The notes under the pieces are model-generated. The model saw only the letters and a program-made list of their open reading frames with translations. It searched no databases and was not told the DNA's origin. This document shows, piece by piece, positions 9,083 through 20,407 of a DNA stretch of 36,455 nucleotides; the stretch's first letter is position 1; each line of letters starts with the position of its first letter. The translations under genes and the position numbers were made by a program. The DNA lies in NCBI GenBank assembly GCA_024741835.1, contig JAENRP010000403.1, forward strand, positions 1 to 36,455, in the 5' to 3' direction. The stretch comes from Diplocarpon mali. Lineage: Eukaryota; Ascomycota; Leotiomycetes; Helotiales; Drepanopezizaceae.

Positions 9083-9555
9083 ACTCTTAGGCCGGACCTA
9101 TAAGTGGATTCCTTTAAGGAAAGTGCACTCTTTGCCTTAATATAATTAAGTGAAGATAAGGAGAATAGATAGACTCTTAAGCTAGGATCGTAAGTGAAAT
9201 TCGCGAAAATAACTCCTAAGCTAAGACTATAAGTAAATTATAAGGTATTTTCGAAAATGACTCTTAAGCTAGGATCATAAGTGAATTTAATAGAAATGAC
9301 TCTTAAGTTAAGATTGCAAATAGATTCTATAGATTCGCTAATAATAACTTTTAAGCTAAGATCGCAAGTGAAATTTGTAAAAATGACTCTTAAGCTAAGA
9401 CTGCGAGTAAAATTCGCGAATTCGTTAGAGACGACTCTTAAGCTAGGACTATAAGTAGATCTTACCATTTCTAAGAAATCGACTCTTAAGCTAAGACTAT
9501 AAGTAGATCTTGCGGTTTTATTAAAAACAACTCTTAAGCTAGGCTTATAATTGGA
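9083..9555 (+). repeat. In-frame mini-repeat array of A1 (10 units)
   Basis: Ten units beginning ACTCTTAAGCTAGGA (first unit ACTCTTAGGCCGGACC). Unit starts are at 9083, 9173, 9212, 9260, 9299, 9347, 9386, 9434, 9482 and 9530, so spacings are 90, 39, 48, 39, 48, 39, 48, 48 and 48 bp. Every spacing is a multiple of three. In the polyprotein direction the unit reads T-L-K-L-[GR]-[LS]-[Q/*]-V, apparently T-P-[RK]-P-G-L-[QR]-V before RIP. The array separates protease from integrase sequence. The same stretch is also open on the minus strand (9238-9564), which I take as a by-product of the repeat. Confidence 0.9.
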
Positions 9556-9569
9556 AAACGGCAAAACCT

Positions 9570-10700
9570 TAAACTACTATTACTAGTCCTTTCTAACTAT
9601 TAATAATAAAGTATTAATTAATAATAGGCTATTAAAGCTATTAAAAGCCAAAAGCCTATTAAGGTATTAGCTAATATATAAAAGATTCGCATATTTAAAG
9701 TTAAAGAAATTAAAGGGCTTATATAAGGTCTTAACTTTAAAATAAAAGATCTAAGTATTAAAGGATCGCCTAGTATACTAAATTTACAAGCTAATAAAAC
9801 TTTAAAATCAAATGCAAACTAAGCTTAATCTATAAAAAGATTCGATACTAGCGCTAATATCTATTAATACTATTAAACTATTTATAACTTTAATCAAAGG
9901 AAATAATTGGTTTTCTTAAATAGTAAATAACTCCACTTAGCAAATATAAACCATTTGCGCTAAGACTAAATCTAAGCTTATAGAAAAGCTGGAAACTTAA
10001 AAAGTGATAGAGGAACGCTAGACCTAGTTAAAGCTAATAGCTATTAGGTCTAATAATATATTAAAGATTAAAGCAAAGCTTAATAAATAAGTAAAATAAG
10101 GAGTCTATTATAAACTAATTATAATATATAAAGGTTCCTATTAAAATAGCATCGCTAAGTAAAGCATCTAATAAGTAAAGACTAACTATTGCGCTCTATT
10201 ATAAGATACTGATTTGCTATTAGAATTCTAAGACCTTATAGTTAAGGCAAACGCATACCTGCGAAATAGAATAAGTAGTAGACTAATAGTTAATAGCACC
10301 CGAATATCGCTATATAAGGCATATTTTAAATAGAAACCAAGCCTAAACCATATCTGCGTCTTTAAAAGCGTCTACTACTCTTATATTAGCCTAAAGTCCT
10401 AGCCTATAGGTATAAAGAGTAAAAAGCTAATAGACTAAGGTAAAGAGTATATATTTATTAAATATATTAAATAGATAATAAAGTAATAGATAATATATAC
10501 GCTAGATCTAAGGCAAATAATTATATCCTTAATAGTTAAGTTCGATAAATCTTAAAATAGAAAGGAGCTATCCTTAAAGCTTTATATACTTAAAGATTCG
10601 CAAGGTATACACTTGATAGTAATATTATTAAGCCGAACTAATAACCCTTCTCTCTTAGCTTAAGTATATTAAGCGCACCTGCTGATCAACGACCTGCTAA
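9570..10700 (+). pseudogene. A1 GAG-pre-integrase and integrase region (degraded)
   Basis: In-frame pieces read as the Copia pre-integrase domain (LLKLLKAKS, KIRIFKVKEIKGL) and the integrase core and tail: AKTKSKLIEKLE, LKLIAIRSNN, YYKLIIIYKGSYQNSIAKQS, LIVKANAYLRNR, ISLYKAYF, KPSLNHICVFKSV, GKEYIFIKY. Stops are C-to-T type (CAA/CAG to TAA/TAG) or TGG losses. Catalytic residues cannot be assigned with confidence after the decay. Confidence 0.65.
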
Positions 10701-11139
10701 TTGCCTAAAGGCCAAATAGACTACTCCTATTATCTGCGAACTACTTAAAGTATAGAATAACTTTAATATTATTATCCTTTTAATTAAAGCACTTATAGTA
10801 AAGGATATTCTTAAAATAGGTATAAGTAATAATAAGCCTCTACTACTAGAAAGCAGTTCCTTAGATGATAAGCCTATAGAACCTATAGCTGAACTTACGC
10901 CTTTAAAAAGGAATAGAGACCTAGAACTAGAAAATACCTTAGATAAACGCGAGTCTAAGCGTATCTAGGCCATAATAGCGCATAAGATCTATAAGCTCGA
11001 ACTTTAATAAAGCTTTGATAAAGATAATGCATTCCTAGCCGCTAAGAGGATAATGAAAATCTCTCTTTTAAAAACGTATAATAAAGCTATTAATAACTTA
11101 GAGAATAGAGTAATATAGAATAAGGCAATTTAAAAGGAG

Positions 11140-12630
11140 ATAAGCTCTCTTATTACAAATGGCATATAAATAGAAGAACTAATGCTAAAGGATATAAACC
11201 TAGTATTAATAAAGTGGGTCTTTATAATTAAGATATATGCAAATAGGACCTTAGAATATTATAAGGTAAGGCTTATAGCTAAAGGCTTCTTCTAATAGTA
11301 TGGAGAAGACTACTTTAATATATTCGCGCTAATAGTTCGTATAGATACCCTTTGCATATTTATAGCAATAGTAGCCGCTAAGGACCTTAAATGCAAATAG
11401 TATAATATTAAAAACGCATTTACTAAAGCGACTATAAAGGAATGGATTTTTCTCTCCCGACCTAATAGTATTCCTATACGCATTAGCCACTCTCTTTATA
11501 TACTCCGCAGTATCTATAGGCTTAAATAATCAGCTTATAATTAGAACCTCTTATATAGCTCTACTTTAATAGAAATAGGATTCGTTTAAAGCCTAGCTAA
11601 CCCTTATCTATTTACCTATATTAAGCGTAGAATCAAGTTGCTACTATATATCGACGATATTACTATAGCTGCGAAAACAACTACTTAATTAGATTGGTTC
11701 TTTATAACAATTCGGAAACGTTTTAATACTAAGGATCTAAGGGGAATTCATAAGATCCTTAACATCTGCGTTATAAGGAACCGCTTCACTTAAGAACTCT
11801 AATTAAATTAAGAGTAATATATTAAGAAGATCCTAAATCGAATAGGACTTTCTACTTATATTCCTAACTTTAAGCTAAAGCGTACTCCAATCAAAGGAAA
11901 GTATAACAAATTAGAGCCTACTAATAAAAATAAGTAAAGAGGAGATCTAAAGAAGTACTAATAAGATATTAGAGCAATTATATATACTATAGTATATATA
12001 AGACTAGATATCGCCTTTATTATTAAGCAACTTAGTTAGAACTTAAAGGATTTAATAGTTCAATATAAGAATGCAGTCAAGCGACTTAAAAGGTACCTTT
12101 AATTAATAATTATATAAAAGGTAAGATATAGACTAATGAAATATATAAGCGTAAAGCTTAAGGTATATATTAATTCTAATTAGGCAAATATAAAAGGTTA
12201 GAAAAGTATATCTAAAAGCGTAGTAGTACTATATAGTAGACCTATATTATAAGGAAGTAGAAAGTAGAAATCAGTAGCTACTGCAAGCACTAAGGCTAAA
12301 TATATATTAATATTATTAAATTATAAGTAAAAATTATAAATTACTTAAGTTTTAAAAGATATAAGTTTTACTAAGTATATTAAATAAGATAGCAACTATA
12401 TTAATCTTTAAGTAGATAATATAAGGGCAATTGTACTTATAAAGAATCCATACTTATATAAGCGATCGAAATATATTAATATTATTTACTACTTTATCTA
12501 TAACCTTATTACAAAGAATAAGTTATCAATTACCTATATTCTAATTAATCGAATAGTAGCAGATAGATTTATAAAGCTATTAAAGATAGTTGCAAAGTTC
12601 GAAGCATTTAAAGATATACTAAGGTTATAG
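11140..12630 (+). pseudogene. A1 reverse transcriptase and RNase H (degraded)
   Basis: Copia RVT_2-type reverse transcriptase: KWVFIIKIYANRTLEYYKVRL, then NIKNAFTKATIKEWIFLSRP, RSIYRLKQSAYNQ and the catalytic box YIDDI at 11647-11658, with both aspartates intact. RNase H follows at ~12160-12320 (VYINSN*ANIKG, SRK*KSVATASTKAKYI) and on to NRIVADRFIKLLK. The last frame ends near 12630, before a short 3' untranslated part. The survival of YIDD contrasts with elements C and D. Confidence 0.85.
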
Positions 12631-12662
12631 AAAATAGTAAGGGCTTAATAGGCTTAAGGACG

Positions 12663-12815
12663 ACTCTTAGGCCTGCCCTGCGAGTTAGGTCATATAGTCT
12701 TATAAAAGAAAGTTTTTAAATCGACTCCTAGGCCTAGACCGCAAGTTAAGTTATATAGTCTTATAAAAGAACGCTTTTAGGAAAATTGACTCTTAGTCCT
12801 ACCTTATAAGTAGAA
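12663..12815 (+). repeat. Three mini-repeat units in the A1 3' untranslated region
   Basis: Units start at 12663 (ACTCTTAGGCCTGCCCTGCG), 12724 (ACTCCTAGGCCTAGACCGC) and 12789 (ACTCTTAGTCC). Spacings are 61 and 65 bp, not multiples of three, which fits a position downstream of the pol stop. The matching part of A2 (32690-32850, minus strand) carries the same three. Confidence 0.8.
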
Positions 12816-12949
12816 TTGGTAATTTCAATAGAGGTTATTATTAATTGATTATTTTTAATTTAAAGAGATACTTAAGAGTTAGATTAGCGCAAAAGGATAA
12901 TTGTTATTTTCCTAACTATAAGTCAATTGGAGTAAGGTCTGAGTAAAGG

Positions 12950-13144
12950 TATTAAGATAGGTAATATAGCTATTACTCTAATATATTATTATATAACCCT
13001 ATTGCTTAATTAATAGGATATTAATATATATATAACTATAAGGAAGAAAGGGGTAACCTTCCTTCCCTAACTCTTACCAATATATCGACTATCGACCTTT
13101 AGAAGCCTCCTTTACCTACTGCGCCGACTCACTTAAGCTCAATA
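12950..13144 (+). repeat. 3' LTR of A1
   Basis: 195 bp, preceded by a purine-rich GAGTAAAGG (reads TAAGTAAGGG in A2) that probably serves as polypurine tract. It is followed by the second TAGTA copy of the TSD. Confidence 0.92.
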
Positions 13145-13358
13145 TAGTACTTGAATATAATGCTATACAGACCTATATTACTATTAAATATAACGACTTC
13201 AACTCACTCGAAGCTTACGTCGTCGCCTTTAGGCTTTTAATTACTAAATTGGAAGCTCTCGACTCTGCCCCTCCCTCTTACTAGTATCCTATCATATTTA
13301 TTACTAGCTGTTCTAATAGATGGCCTATTTAAGCAGATCGATAATGCTCTAACCTTCG
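13145..13358 (+). pseudogene. Element B gag, middle part
   Basis: It continues the B frame from the other side of A1: VLEYNAIQTYITIKYNDFNS, LEAYVVAFRLLITKLEALDS, APPSY*YPIIF. Copia Gag (UBN2-like) sequence with few stops. It is interrupted at 13358 by element C, after the first CTTCG of the TSD. Confidence 0.75.
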
Positions 13359-13530
13359 TGTTGCGCCATGAGGAGCCTCAGGCACTGAGGCCTCTGAGGA
13401 CTGGCTTATGTAATGTACCCCTAAAGTGGCCACGGAGCACTTCTATAAAGGGAGCTCAGGTATACAGTTAGAGTAGAATTTTACAAGCTTCTGCCACTAC
13501 TAAGAATCTACCTTTAAATATAGTACGATA
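13359..13530 (+). repeat. 5' LTR of C
   Basis: 172 bp, starting TGTTGCGCCATGAGG. It contains CTATAAAGGG at 13443-13452, a possible TATA box repeated in the 3' LTR. Confidence 0.93.
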
Positions 13531-13541
13531 GTTATTAGCAC
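13531..13541 (+). other. Primer-binding site of C (half tRNA-Ile(AAU))
   Basis: GTTATTAGCAC begins at the first base after the LTR. It is an exact 11-base complement of the tRNA-Ile(AAU) anticodon stem-loop as I recall it from yeast (GUGCUAAUAAC). Pairing would start at nucleotide 39 of the tRNA, the cleavage point used by insect copia with initiator tRNA-Met. The match is from memory and was not searched. Confidence 0.5.
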
Positions 13542-13717
13542 TATTTGCAACTCTCAAGAGTAAACGATCAAAAATCCACTATATTTAAAGGCTTCTTAAA
13601 GAGGTTTCACTACTATTTTTCATCTATTCTCCCTCGCCTATATGCGTTATATAACTAGACTCGACGTTCTAATGCTCTTAGCTAACTAATACCATACTCC
13701 CTATAATCCTAGTCAAT

Positions 13718-16700
13718 ATGAGTGAATACTAGTAAAAAGAAGCTTAGGAGCTTAGCTCTAGTAGAGTTATGCTCTAGGATAGGAAGTCATAGTGCATTTG
13801 GTACGCTAAGCTAGAGTTTCAGGCTGAATTTCTGCGCCTTTAAAAGCATATAGAGAAGCTAAGACAGGTTAATAACCTTAAACTATATACTATAAAGATA
13901 GGAAACTAAGCTCTGCTCTATAAGAACAAAGCTCTATATCTGCTAGATCTAGAAATAGAATTGCTATAGTTTAAAAAAATTATAAAAGGATAGGACTAGA
14001 GAGTGTTATAAAGCTACTATAAGTTATACTAATAGTAGGAAGCTACCGATTAATAAACGCCAGCTCTACTACTACTTATAAAGATAATAGCTAAAGATAT
14101 AAAGCTAGAGTATAAAATGGCGGTAATATAATACAATCTTATAATAGAAATGTAGAAAAGGAATAGGAGCTCTTATACTTAGTTATACTATTGGATTACT
14201 AAGATAGTATACCTTATATTGCTTTAAGTAGTATAATATGACTATAAGGAAGTAGGAAAACTATCAATTTAATAGATTATAAAGCACTTGCGCAAGGAAC
14301 TAGCCCCCTTTAAGGTTAATATAATAGAGTCAATTTGGGAAGACTATAATAATAAGCTCTTTAAAATAAAGAGTAGTAAAGTAGAACCGAAGACCTGGCT
14401 TGCTAGCTTTAGGAAGATCTATTAGGAAGTATAAACGTATAGAATCCTAGAGGTTTAAGGCTCTTTTGCGATTATAAAGTTTCTATAGTTAGTTTACCGC
14501 TAGGCTCTTACTTAGTCTTAATAGACCTAGGCAGAGCTTATTAGAAATAATAAGCTAGGTCTGAAGTATAGAAAAGATATAGTCCACTATATTAATTGGT
14601 TCTTAAGCTTAATAGAGCAAAGCCTCGCAAGCTCTTTATTAAAGGCAACCCTTAGAGTATACGCCTTACTTAAAGGAGTAGGCGATTATACTAATCTAAG
14701 AGTATTAAGTAAAGGTAAGGCGAAGAAAACTCTGAAGGGAAGCGTTAAAAAGTGCCTTTGCCCTTAGGTTAAAAATCACTTTTAGAACCTAGAGGAGTGT
14801 AATAGGCTGAAATACGCTTTAACTAGCGCTAAGGAAGGTATGCTTTAAAACCTCTCTAGCTATAATAAAGTCAAAAGAACGTATGAAAACCTTGCTTTCT
14901 TAGAATAGAGAGAGCTTTAAGCTAAGCTCTCTTATATTAAATAAGCTCTTATAGATTAATTTAAAGAAAGAATATCTGCTAAAGCTTTAAGGAGCGGCAA
15001 ATCCAAGATTATTACCACCCTCTTAGATCTAGCTCTCTTTAAAGACTTTACCTTAAGAATATACTTTACCTTTAGAGCTCTTTACGCTCTTTTAAATATA
15101 ACCCTACTCAATAACTATACTATAATATACCTTATTAATTAAAAGGAGCTTTTAGTTCTTAGATTATTGAAAATCGCATATCCCTAGGACTATATAAAGG
15201 CAGGGAGCTCGAGTCTGCTAATAAGGGAAAGGGGTATATATCTAATAAAAGGGGTTCTTGCTAATAGAAGAGACTTAGAGCTTAGGAATATAGCGCTTAT
15301 AAATAGGTTTAATATTAATATTATCTTAAAGCCTCTTTTAAAGAAAGCTGGAGTATAATATATAGGCTTAGATGCAACGCTTTAAAGGGATATAGTAGAT
15401 AATAATATAGTTGTAAAGTAGCTAGAGCGTAGGTCGAATGTTATAGTATTTAAATATAAGCCTATTAACTTTTATAACGCTCTTAATTCGCTATGCTATA
15501 CTTAATCAACCTGCTTAGCTTTCCTTACTTTATAATAGCATTTGCAAAGCTAATATAAACCCCTAAGGAGCAGCGTATTCCTAAGAGCTAAGAATAATTC
15601 GGCAGATATTTAGCACCTTTAATTAGGCCATTTAAGAGCTAAGGCGATTAAGAAGCTTATGCTAAACGCAAAGGGAGTGAAGATTAAAGGGAAGCTATAA
15701 ATCAATTATAAAGCTTGCGCTTAGGCAAAAGCTAAGTAAAAGCCTTTTAAAAGAGAGTTAGATTTCAAGGCTCTAAGACCGTTCTTTAAATGCTCTTAGG
15801 ACCTATTTAACTATAATATATCAAGCCTCTCCTTAGAAAGCTGGCTTCTCTTAATTAAGGATAAATTTAATAGGAAGTTATTTAAATATACTTTACTTTA
15901 TAAGTCCCTAATGCTAGTTCTAAGAGCTCTTTAATCTTTTAAAGTATAGGTAAAGCGCTATTACTACCTCTTCTTATATATTTTAAGGAGCAATAATAAT
16001 ACTTTGGTATTTCCTTTATAAGGAGTATCGAAATATAAAGAGTAGTGCAAAGCTAAAGGTATAGAGGTAGAAGTCACTCCATCCTATACTTATAAATTAA
16101 ATAGAGCCTTTAAGAGAGCAGGAGTAAAGATTATTGAAAAGGCACTTATTATACTAATCTCTACTAACCTCTTAAAGTACCTATGGCTTAAAGCCGTACT
16201 AATAGTAATATACCTTTATAATATCGGCCTATTAAAGCGCAAGGGATAGAAGAGTCTAAATAAGGTGCTTTAGCTTTAGTTTAGATAATACTTTAGGTAG
16301 TATAATCCATAGATTACTATAAAGCTTACTACTGATTTAAGACTAGAATAGGAGGGTATAAAAGCATATAAAGTATGCGCGTACCTATTAATAAAGGAGA
16401 AGGAAGCTTTAAAGAATAAGAGAGCTTTCAAAACTATGCTATAAGGGTATATTAAATACTTAATTAGTTACTGCGCTACTAATATATATAGGATCTAAGT
16501 GCCTAAGCTCCGAAAGGTTATAATCTCTTAAAATGTCGAGTTCGATAAGTCCAAATTCTACTCTAAGGAGTACGAAAAGGTGGCTGGCCACCTACTCTCA
16601 ATTATTAAGGAGATTATGCAAATAATTGAAGAGGAGGAGGAGGAGGAAGCTTAAGACATTAAATTAATCGTCAAGAATATAGAGGGAGCTTTAGATAAGT

Positions 16701-18370
16701 AGCCTATAGATAACTTAGTAAGGGGTAAGCCTATTAATCTTTTACTAATAGAAGCTCTAAGCTTAGATCTATCGAGGGCTATTATCCCTTATAAGGCTAC
16801 TTATAGCGTTTCTACTCTAGCTACTTAAGAGCAGCTGCCTAGTAGCAAAGGGTTAAACGCTCTAAGACAACTATTAATAGTTGGAAGGAGCGTCGAAAGC
16901 GATATTATAAATGCCAGTTCCGCTAGGGAGCGTAATACTAGGCCTTTAGTTACTATACAGACTAAGCAATCGCAAGGGCAGGAGCAGGCCCTTTAATTAT
17001 TAGAAGCTCTACTATAGGCAACTAGTAAAGAAGTACGCTAGCTCTTACTAAAAGCACCAATCGATCAAGAGCTATACTAGGATATAGAAGCTCTTAAGGG
17101 TAATACTAAGAGAGGGAGCTCTTTAAAACTGATAGAAGCTCAGCTTAAAGTACTCGATATAAGGGCCTTTCGAAAACGCAAGAAGCCTAATAAGGAGTAG
17201 GAAATAGTACTTATACCGCTCCGCAGGTCAAAAAGGAGAAGAGGGAGTAGGAATGCCATATATGCAATATATGTTAAGGATCTCTTACTAGCCTTTAAAG
17301 AACTTGAAATACATTAGTTAGAGTAGGTAAATAGCTTTATATCAACTTTCTAGCTAAGTTAGGAGCCTGCGAGAACTAATAGAGAAGAATATAAAGTAAT
17401 ATACTATATTATTACCGCGGCGACTTAATTTAAAAGCTCTAAAGGAAACTCTACCCTTCCAATTCTACTTTAAGATAAGCTTCCTAAAGCGCCAACTTAT
17501 TAGAAGGAGCTTGCAAATCACCCTTTTAAAGAGCAATTTAAAGAAGGAGCTAGAACTAAGATTAGGAACCTAGAAGCGCGCAATTGCTAGAAAGTGATCG
17601 ATAGAAGCGAGGCTATAATAAGGCCTATACTACTAAAGTGGGTCTTTACCTATAAGCTAAGCTCCTTTAGGGAGATTAGCCGCTTTAGGTTAAGAATTAT
17701 AGTAAAGGGAGATCTTTAAAAGGAAGCTTCTATTTTCTTTACCTATATTGTAATGCTTATATTAAGATCTTTTAAGGTTATAATAGCAATAGCTGCTAAA
17801 TTCGATATAGAGCTTTAATAGTTCGATGTTATTAACGCCTTTATAAATGCTAAGAAAGACCCTTAGAGCGCGCTAGTTGTTTGCTTCTTACTAGACAGTT
17901 AAAAGTAGAAAGATAAAGTAGTAAAGCTCGATCAAGCCTTATATAGCCTTTAAGACTCCTTAGCGCTCTAGTACAGGGATTTCACTAGTACTCTAAAGTC
18001 TTTAAAGCTTACCCCTTTTAGTAAGGAGCCTTGTATATTCGTTAATAAGGATAGGACTATATTTATAGCCTTTTATATTAATAATATATAAGTAATATAC
18101 TACTCCTCCTATATAGAAGAAGCTTAGAAGACTATAGAAGGATTATATAAAGCATACGAATTAATAGCTATAGGAGATATTAAGTAGTTCTTAAAGGTAA
18201 GAGTCTCTTAAGATAGGAAGCAGGGTATAATTACTCTACTCTATAACACTTATATTAAGAAGATAGCAAAGAGGTTCGGTCTTAATATAGGGCGTTTCTC
18301 TAGTAAGCCGCTCCCTTCGAACTTAAAAAGAACTATAAAACAGCTCCCTACTCGAGAATTAAGGAGTTTT
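13718..18370 (+). pseudogene. Element C Gag-Pol polyprotein (one frame, RIP stops)
   Basis: A single frame runs from ATG at 13718 (MSEY**KEAQELSSSR) to ~18370 without a net frameshift at any of the points I checked. It is broken only by TAG/TAA/TGA that fit CAG, CAA, TGG or CGA. Order: Gag (13.7-15.0 kb; QTYRILEVQGSF-like block), protease at ~15104-15140 (LLNNYTIIYLIN, compare LLDNGATIHLVN), pre-integrase at ~15610 (HLQLGHLRAKAIKKLML), integrase core to ~16360 (EVTPSYTYKLNRAFKRAG), an acidic run EEEEEE at ~16630, and Copia reverse transcriptase from ~17560 (LLKWVFTYKL, FDVINAFINA, LDQALYSL). The catalytic box is FYINNI at 18071-18088, where FYVDDI is expected: both aspartate codons GAT became AAT. 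Confidence 0.88.
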
Positions 18371-19064
18371 AGGAAAAAGTAGGCTCTGCCTTATATATAG
18401 CTATTATATTGCGCCTTAATATAGCTTTTGTAATTGCTTAGCTATCTTATTTTTATATAAACCTAAGCTCCAAATACCTTAAAGCTATTAATTAGACAAT
18501 TCGCTACCTTTTTAATATACGCTTTCTAAGAATCACTTATAGTCGATTTAGCAGATCAAATAACCTAATAGTATTATTAGATACTTCTTTCGCAAATGAT
18601 CCAGAGATAAGGCGCTCCTCTTATAGTTTTATTATATTCCTAATTAAAGGAGCAATCATTTGGAAAGCTTTGAAGCAACCTATAGTTACTACTTCTACTA
18701 TAGAGGCTAAGCTCCTAAGAGTAGCGCATATAGCAAAGGAGATAATAGCTTTAAAGAGGTTCTTTAAGGAAATAGAACTTAAGGTAAAAGCTCTATAGTC
18801 TATATTTTGCAATAATCAATAGATAATACGACTTATTATAAGAGACTCTTAAAGGATTTTTATAAAGCTCTAATATATTAATATATATAATATATAGCTA
18901 TAATAGGAGCATTAAAAAGGGAGCTTTTAAATAGCCTATCTCCTTACTAAGGATATATACGCTAATAGCCTTACTAAAAACCTTCCTTAATAAAAGTTCA
19001 AAAGCTTTATTAAGCTTTTAAACCTTTAAGACGTAAGAGGTCTAGTCGAGAAGCTAGCATTTTA
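18371..19064 (+). pseudogene. Element C reverse transcriptase end and RNase H (frameshifted)
   Basis: The frame shifts near 18370. It then continues EKVGSALYIAIILRLNIAFV, LSYFYINLSSKYLKAIN, LLDTSFANDPEIRRSSYSF, IWKALKQPIVTTSTIEAKLL and AKEIIALKRFFKEIELK, the Copia RNase H domain. It ends LNL*DVRGLVEKLAF with TAA at 19062-19064, a usual Copia C-terminus. The acidic residues of DTSF and the position of STIEAK fit the RNase H metal-binding acids, with one E changed to K. Confidence 0.82.
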
Positions 19065-19230
19065 AATACTTTATAATCCTTTTATATCTCCTTTATAATA
19101 GCAAGTAGGAAGGAAGCGTAAGATAGGGTTCAATTTTCCTTATACTAATATATAAGGAGGCTTAAAACCAATTCCTTTAAATAATCAGAACCTCTAATAG
19201 CTTTGCAAATAATATAAGGGCGCGTCCTTA

Positions 19231-20103
19231 TTAAGAAGCAACCGACTCCTCTAGTGGCATAGCCTTAGGAGCCGCCTAAGGAGCAACGCCGGGAATAACC
19301 ATAGGTATGCCATAAGCTGCCGCAGGGGCAGGAGCCTTAAAAGCCTTTGCGAGGCAGGCGGCAAGGCTAAGAGGTGCTATAATCGGCGGCAGGAGCTCTT
19401 GAGCCACTAGTTCTAGGAAGCTATTAGCTATAGTATAAGAAAGCTTATAATTAATATACCCTCTAACGATACTACCTCCTTTATCTCTTTCTAGCGCGCC
19501 TTTCGAAGCTCCTCTTTCACCTTCCTCTTAATAGTAGCAAGGCCTTAAACTGCTTATTAGTGGCAAACTACTTAAAAGGAGCTTAAGAATATATTATAGT
19601 ATTATTATCGTTTTCCTTTAATAAGAATATATAATCTTCCTACGCCTTTAAGGCATTAATAAGAAGCTCCTAGCATATATAGCCTCCCTTTATATAACGA
19701 AAGCAGTATACTCCTACTATGCTATTAAAGCATATGCCAGCCGACTTCCTAGCTAGGAAGCTCTAAACGCACCTCTTATATAGTATATTCCTTATTAGCC
19801 CTTGCTTCGGCTTACGGCAGGAGGAGGGAGCTATAGAAGGGACCGCCGGTATTCTAAGAACTACAGCCTAAGAGGTAGTAGGAAGGGGAGGAGGCGCACT
19901 CCCTCTTAAAGGTATCACTATATCAAACGTCTTAAGCGCATTATCATCCTCTTACTATCTGCTGCGCTAAAAAGCTCTAAGCTATATTCGGGCATAACGA
20001 CTTTGCTATAAGTCTATTAGCAGGAGTAAGGGAGCATAATTAGGAAGCGTATAGTAGTAGCCCCAGTAGGGCGCTCCTTAGAGTTGTTATTACTATTCTC
20101 CAT
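19231..20103 (-). pseudogene. Antisense accessory frame of Copia element C, cysteine motif
   Basis: Minus-strand reading frame between RNase H and the 3' LTR, convergent with pol. ATG at 20103-20101 is one possible start; the best frame is offset from it. It reads QED-DNALKTFDIVIPLRGS, VLRIPAVPSIAPSSCRKPKQ, ILYKRCV*SFLARKSAGIC, FNSIVGVYCFRYIKGGYIC and LLINALKA*EDYIFLLKEN, and later (frameshifts near 19530) IINSFLELVAQELLPPII-like and APAPAAAYGIPMVIPGVAP, with TAA at 19233-19231. In-frame stops fit C-to-T change of CAG/CAA/CGA on this strand. Cysteine codons at 19769-71, 19730-32, 19703-05 and 19673-75, plus a Tyr codon at 19694-96 (TGT to TAT would explain it), give C-x12-C-x8-C-x2-(C)-x6-C, a zinc-binding-like layout. 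I do not recognise the family; fungal DUF3716 has a loosely similar layout as I remember it. About 290 codons in all. Confidence 0.65.
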
Positions 20104-20407
20104 TTTAAAGTGATTATTTAAAGAGGTATAAGGAAGGGAAGCTTTATAAGGGAAAAACGCGTACTTTTATAAGCGCGCTGCCTTTATTGACTTTCCTTTG
20201 TCACTTGATTTAGTTTCTATTCTATAAAGGCTTCTATTCTATAGAGGAAGCATCTGGAACCACGCTCCCTCTTTCATTTATCATAGCTTTATTAAGCAAT
20301 TTTCATTATTCTAAAAGCTAAGGAGTATAATAAAGGAGTCTTATATACTAGATCTAGCGCTAGTTATAGCTAAGCCTAGCTAGGAGCTGCTTCTCACCTA
20401 GGGGGTA

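Larger units (their letters stand above)
6961..13144 (+). mobile_element. Ty1/Copia retrotransposon A1, complete, inserted in element B gag
   Basis: Two 195 bp LTRs (6961-7155 and 12950-13144) begin TATTAAGATAGG and end CTTAATA/CTCAATA, the RIP-altered forms of TG...CA. The 5 bp TSD TAGTA is at 6956-6960 and 13145-13149. Internal order is Gag-like, zinc knuckle, protease region, mini-repeat array, integrase, reverse transcriptase, RNase H: Copia order. A second copy, A2, lies inverted at the right edge. Not functional: many stops and frameshifts. Confidence 0.92.

Noticed and set aside
9083..9555. CRISPR-like array
   Set aside because: Eukaryotic context, codon-periodic units with related intervening sequence, and a position inside a retrotransposon polyprotein exclude it.
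9238..9564. 108-codon open frame on the minus strand across the A1 array
   Set aside because: It is the complement of a codon-periodic repeat, so openness on both strands is expected. The plus-strand reading lies in frame between recognisable polyprotein domains.
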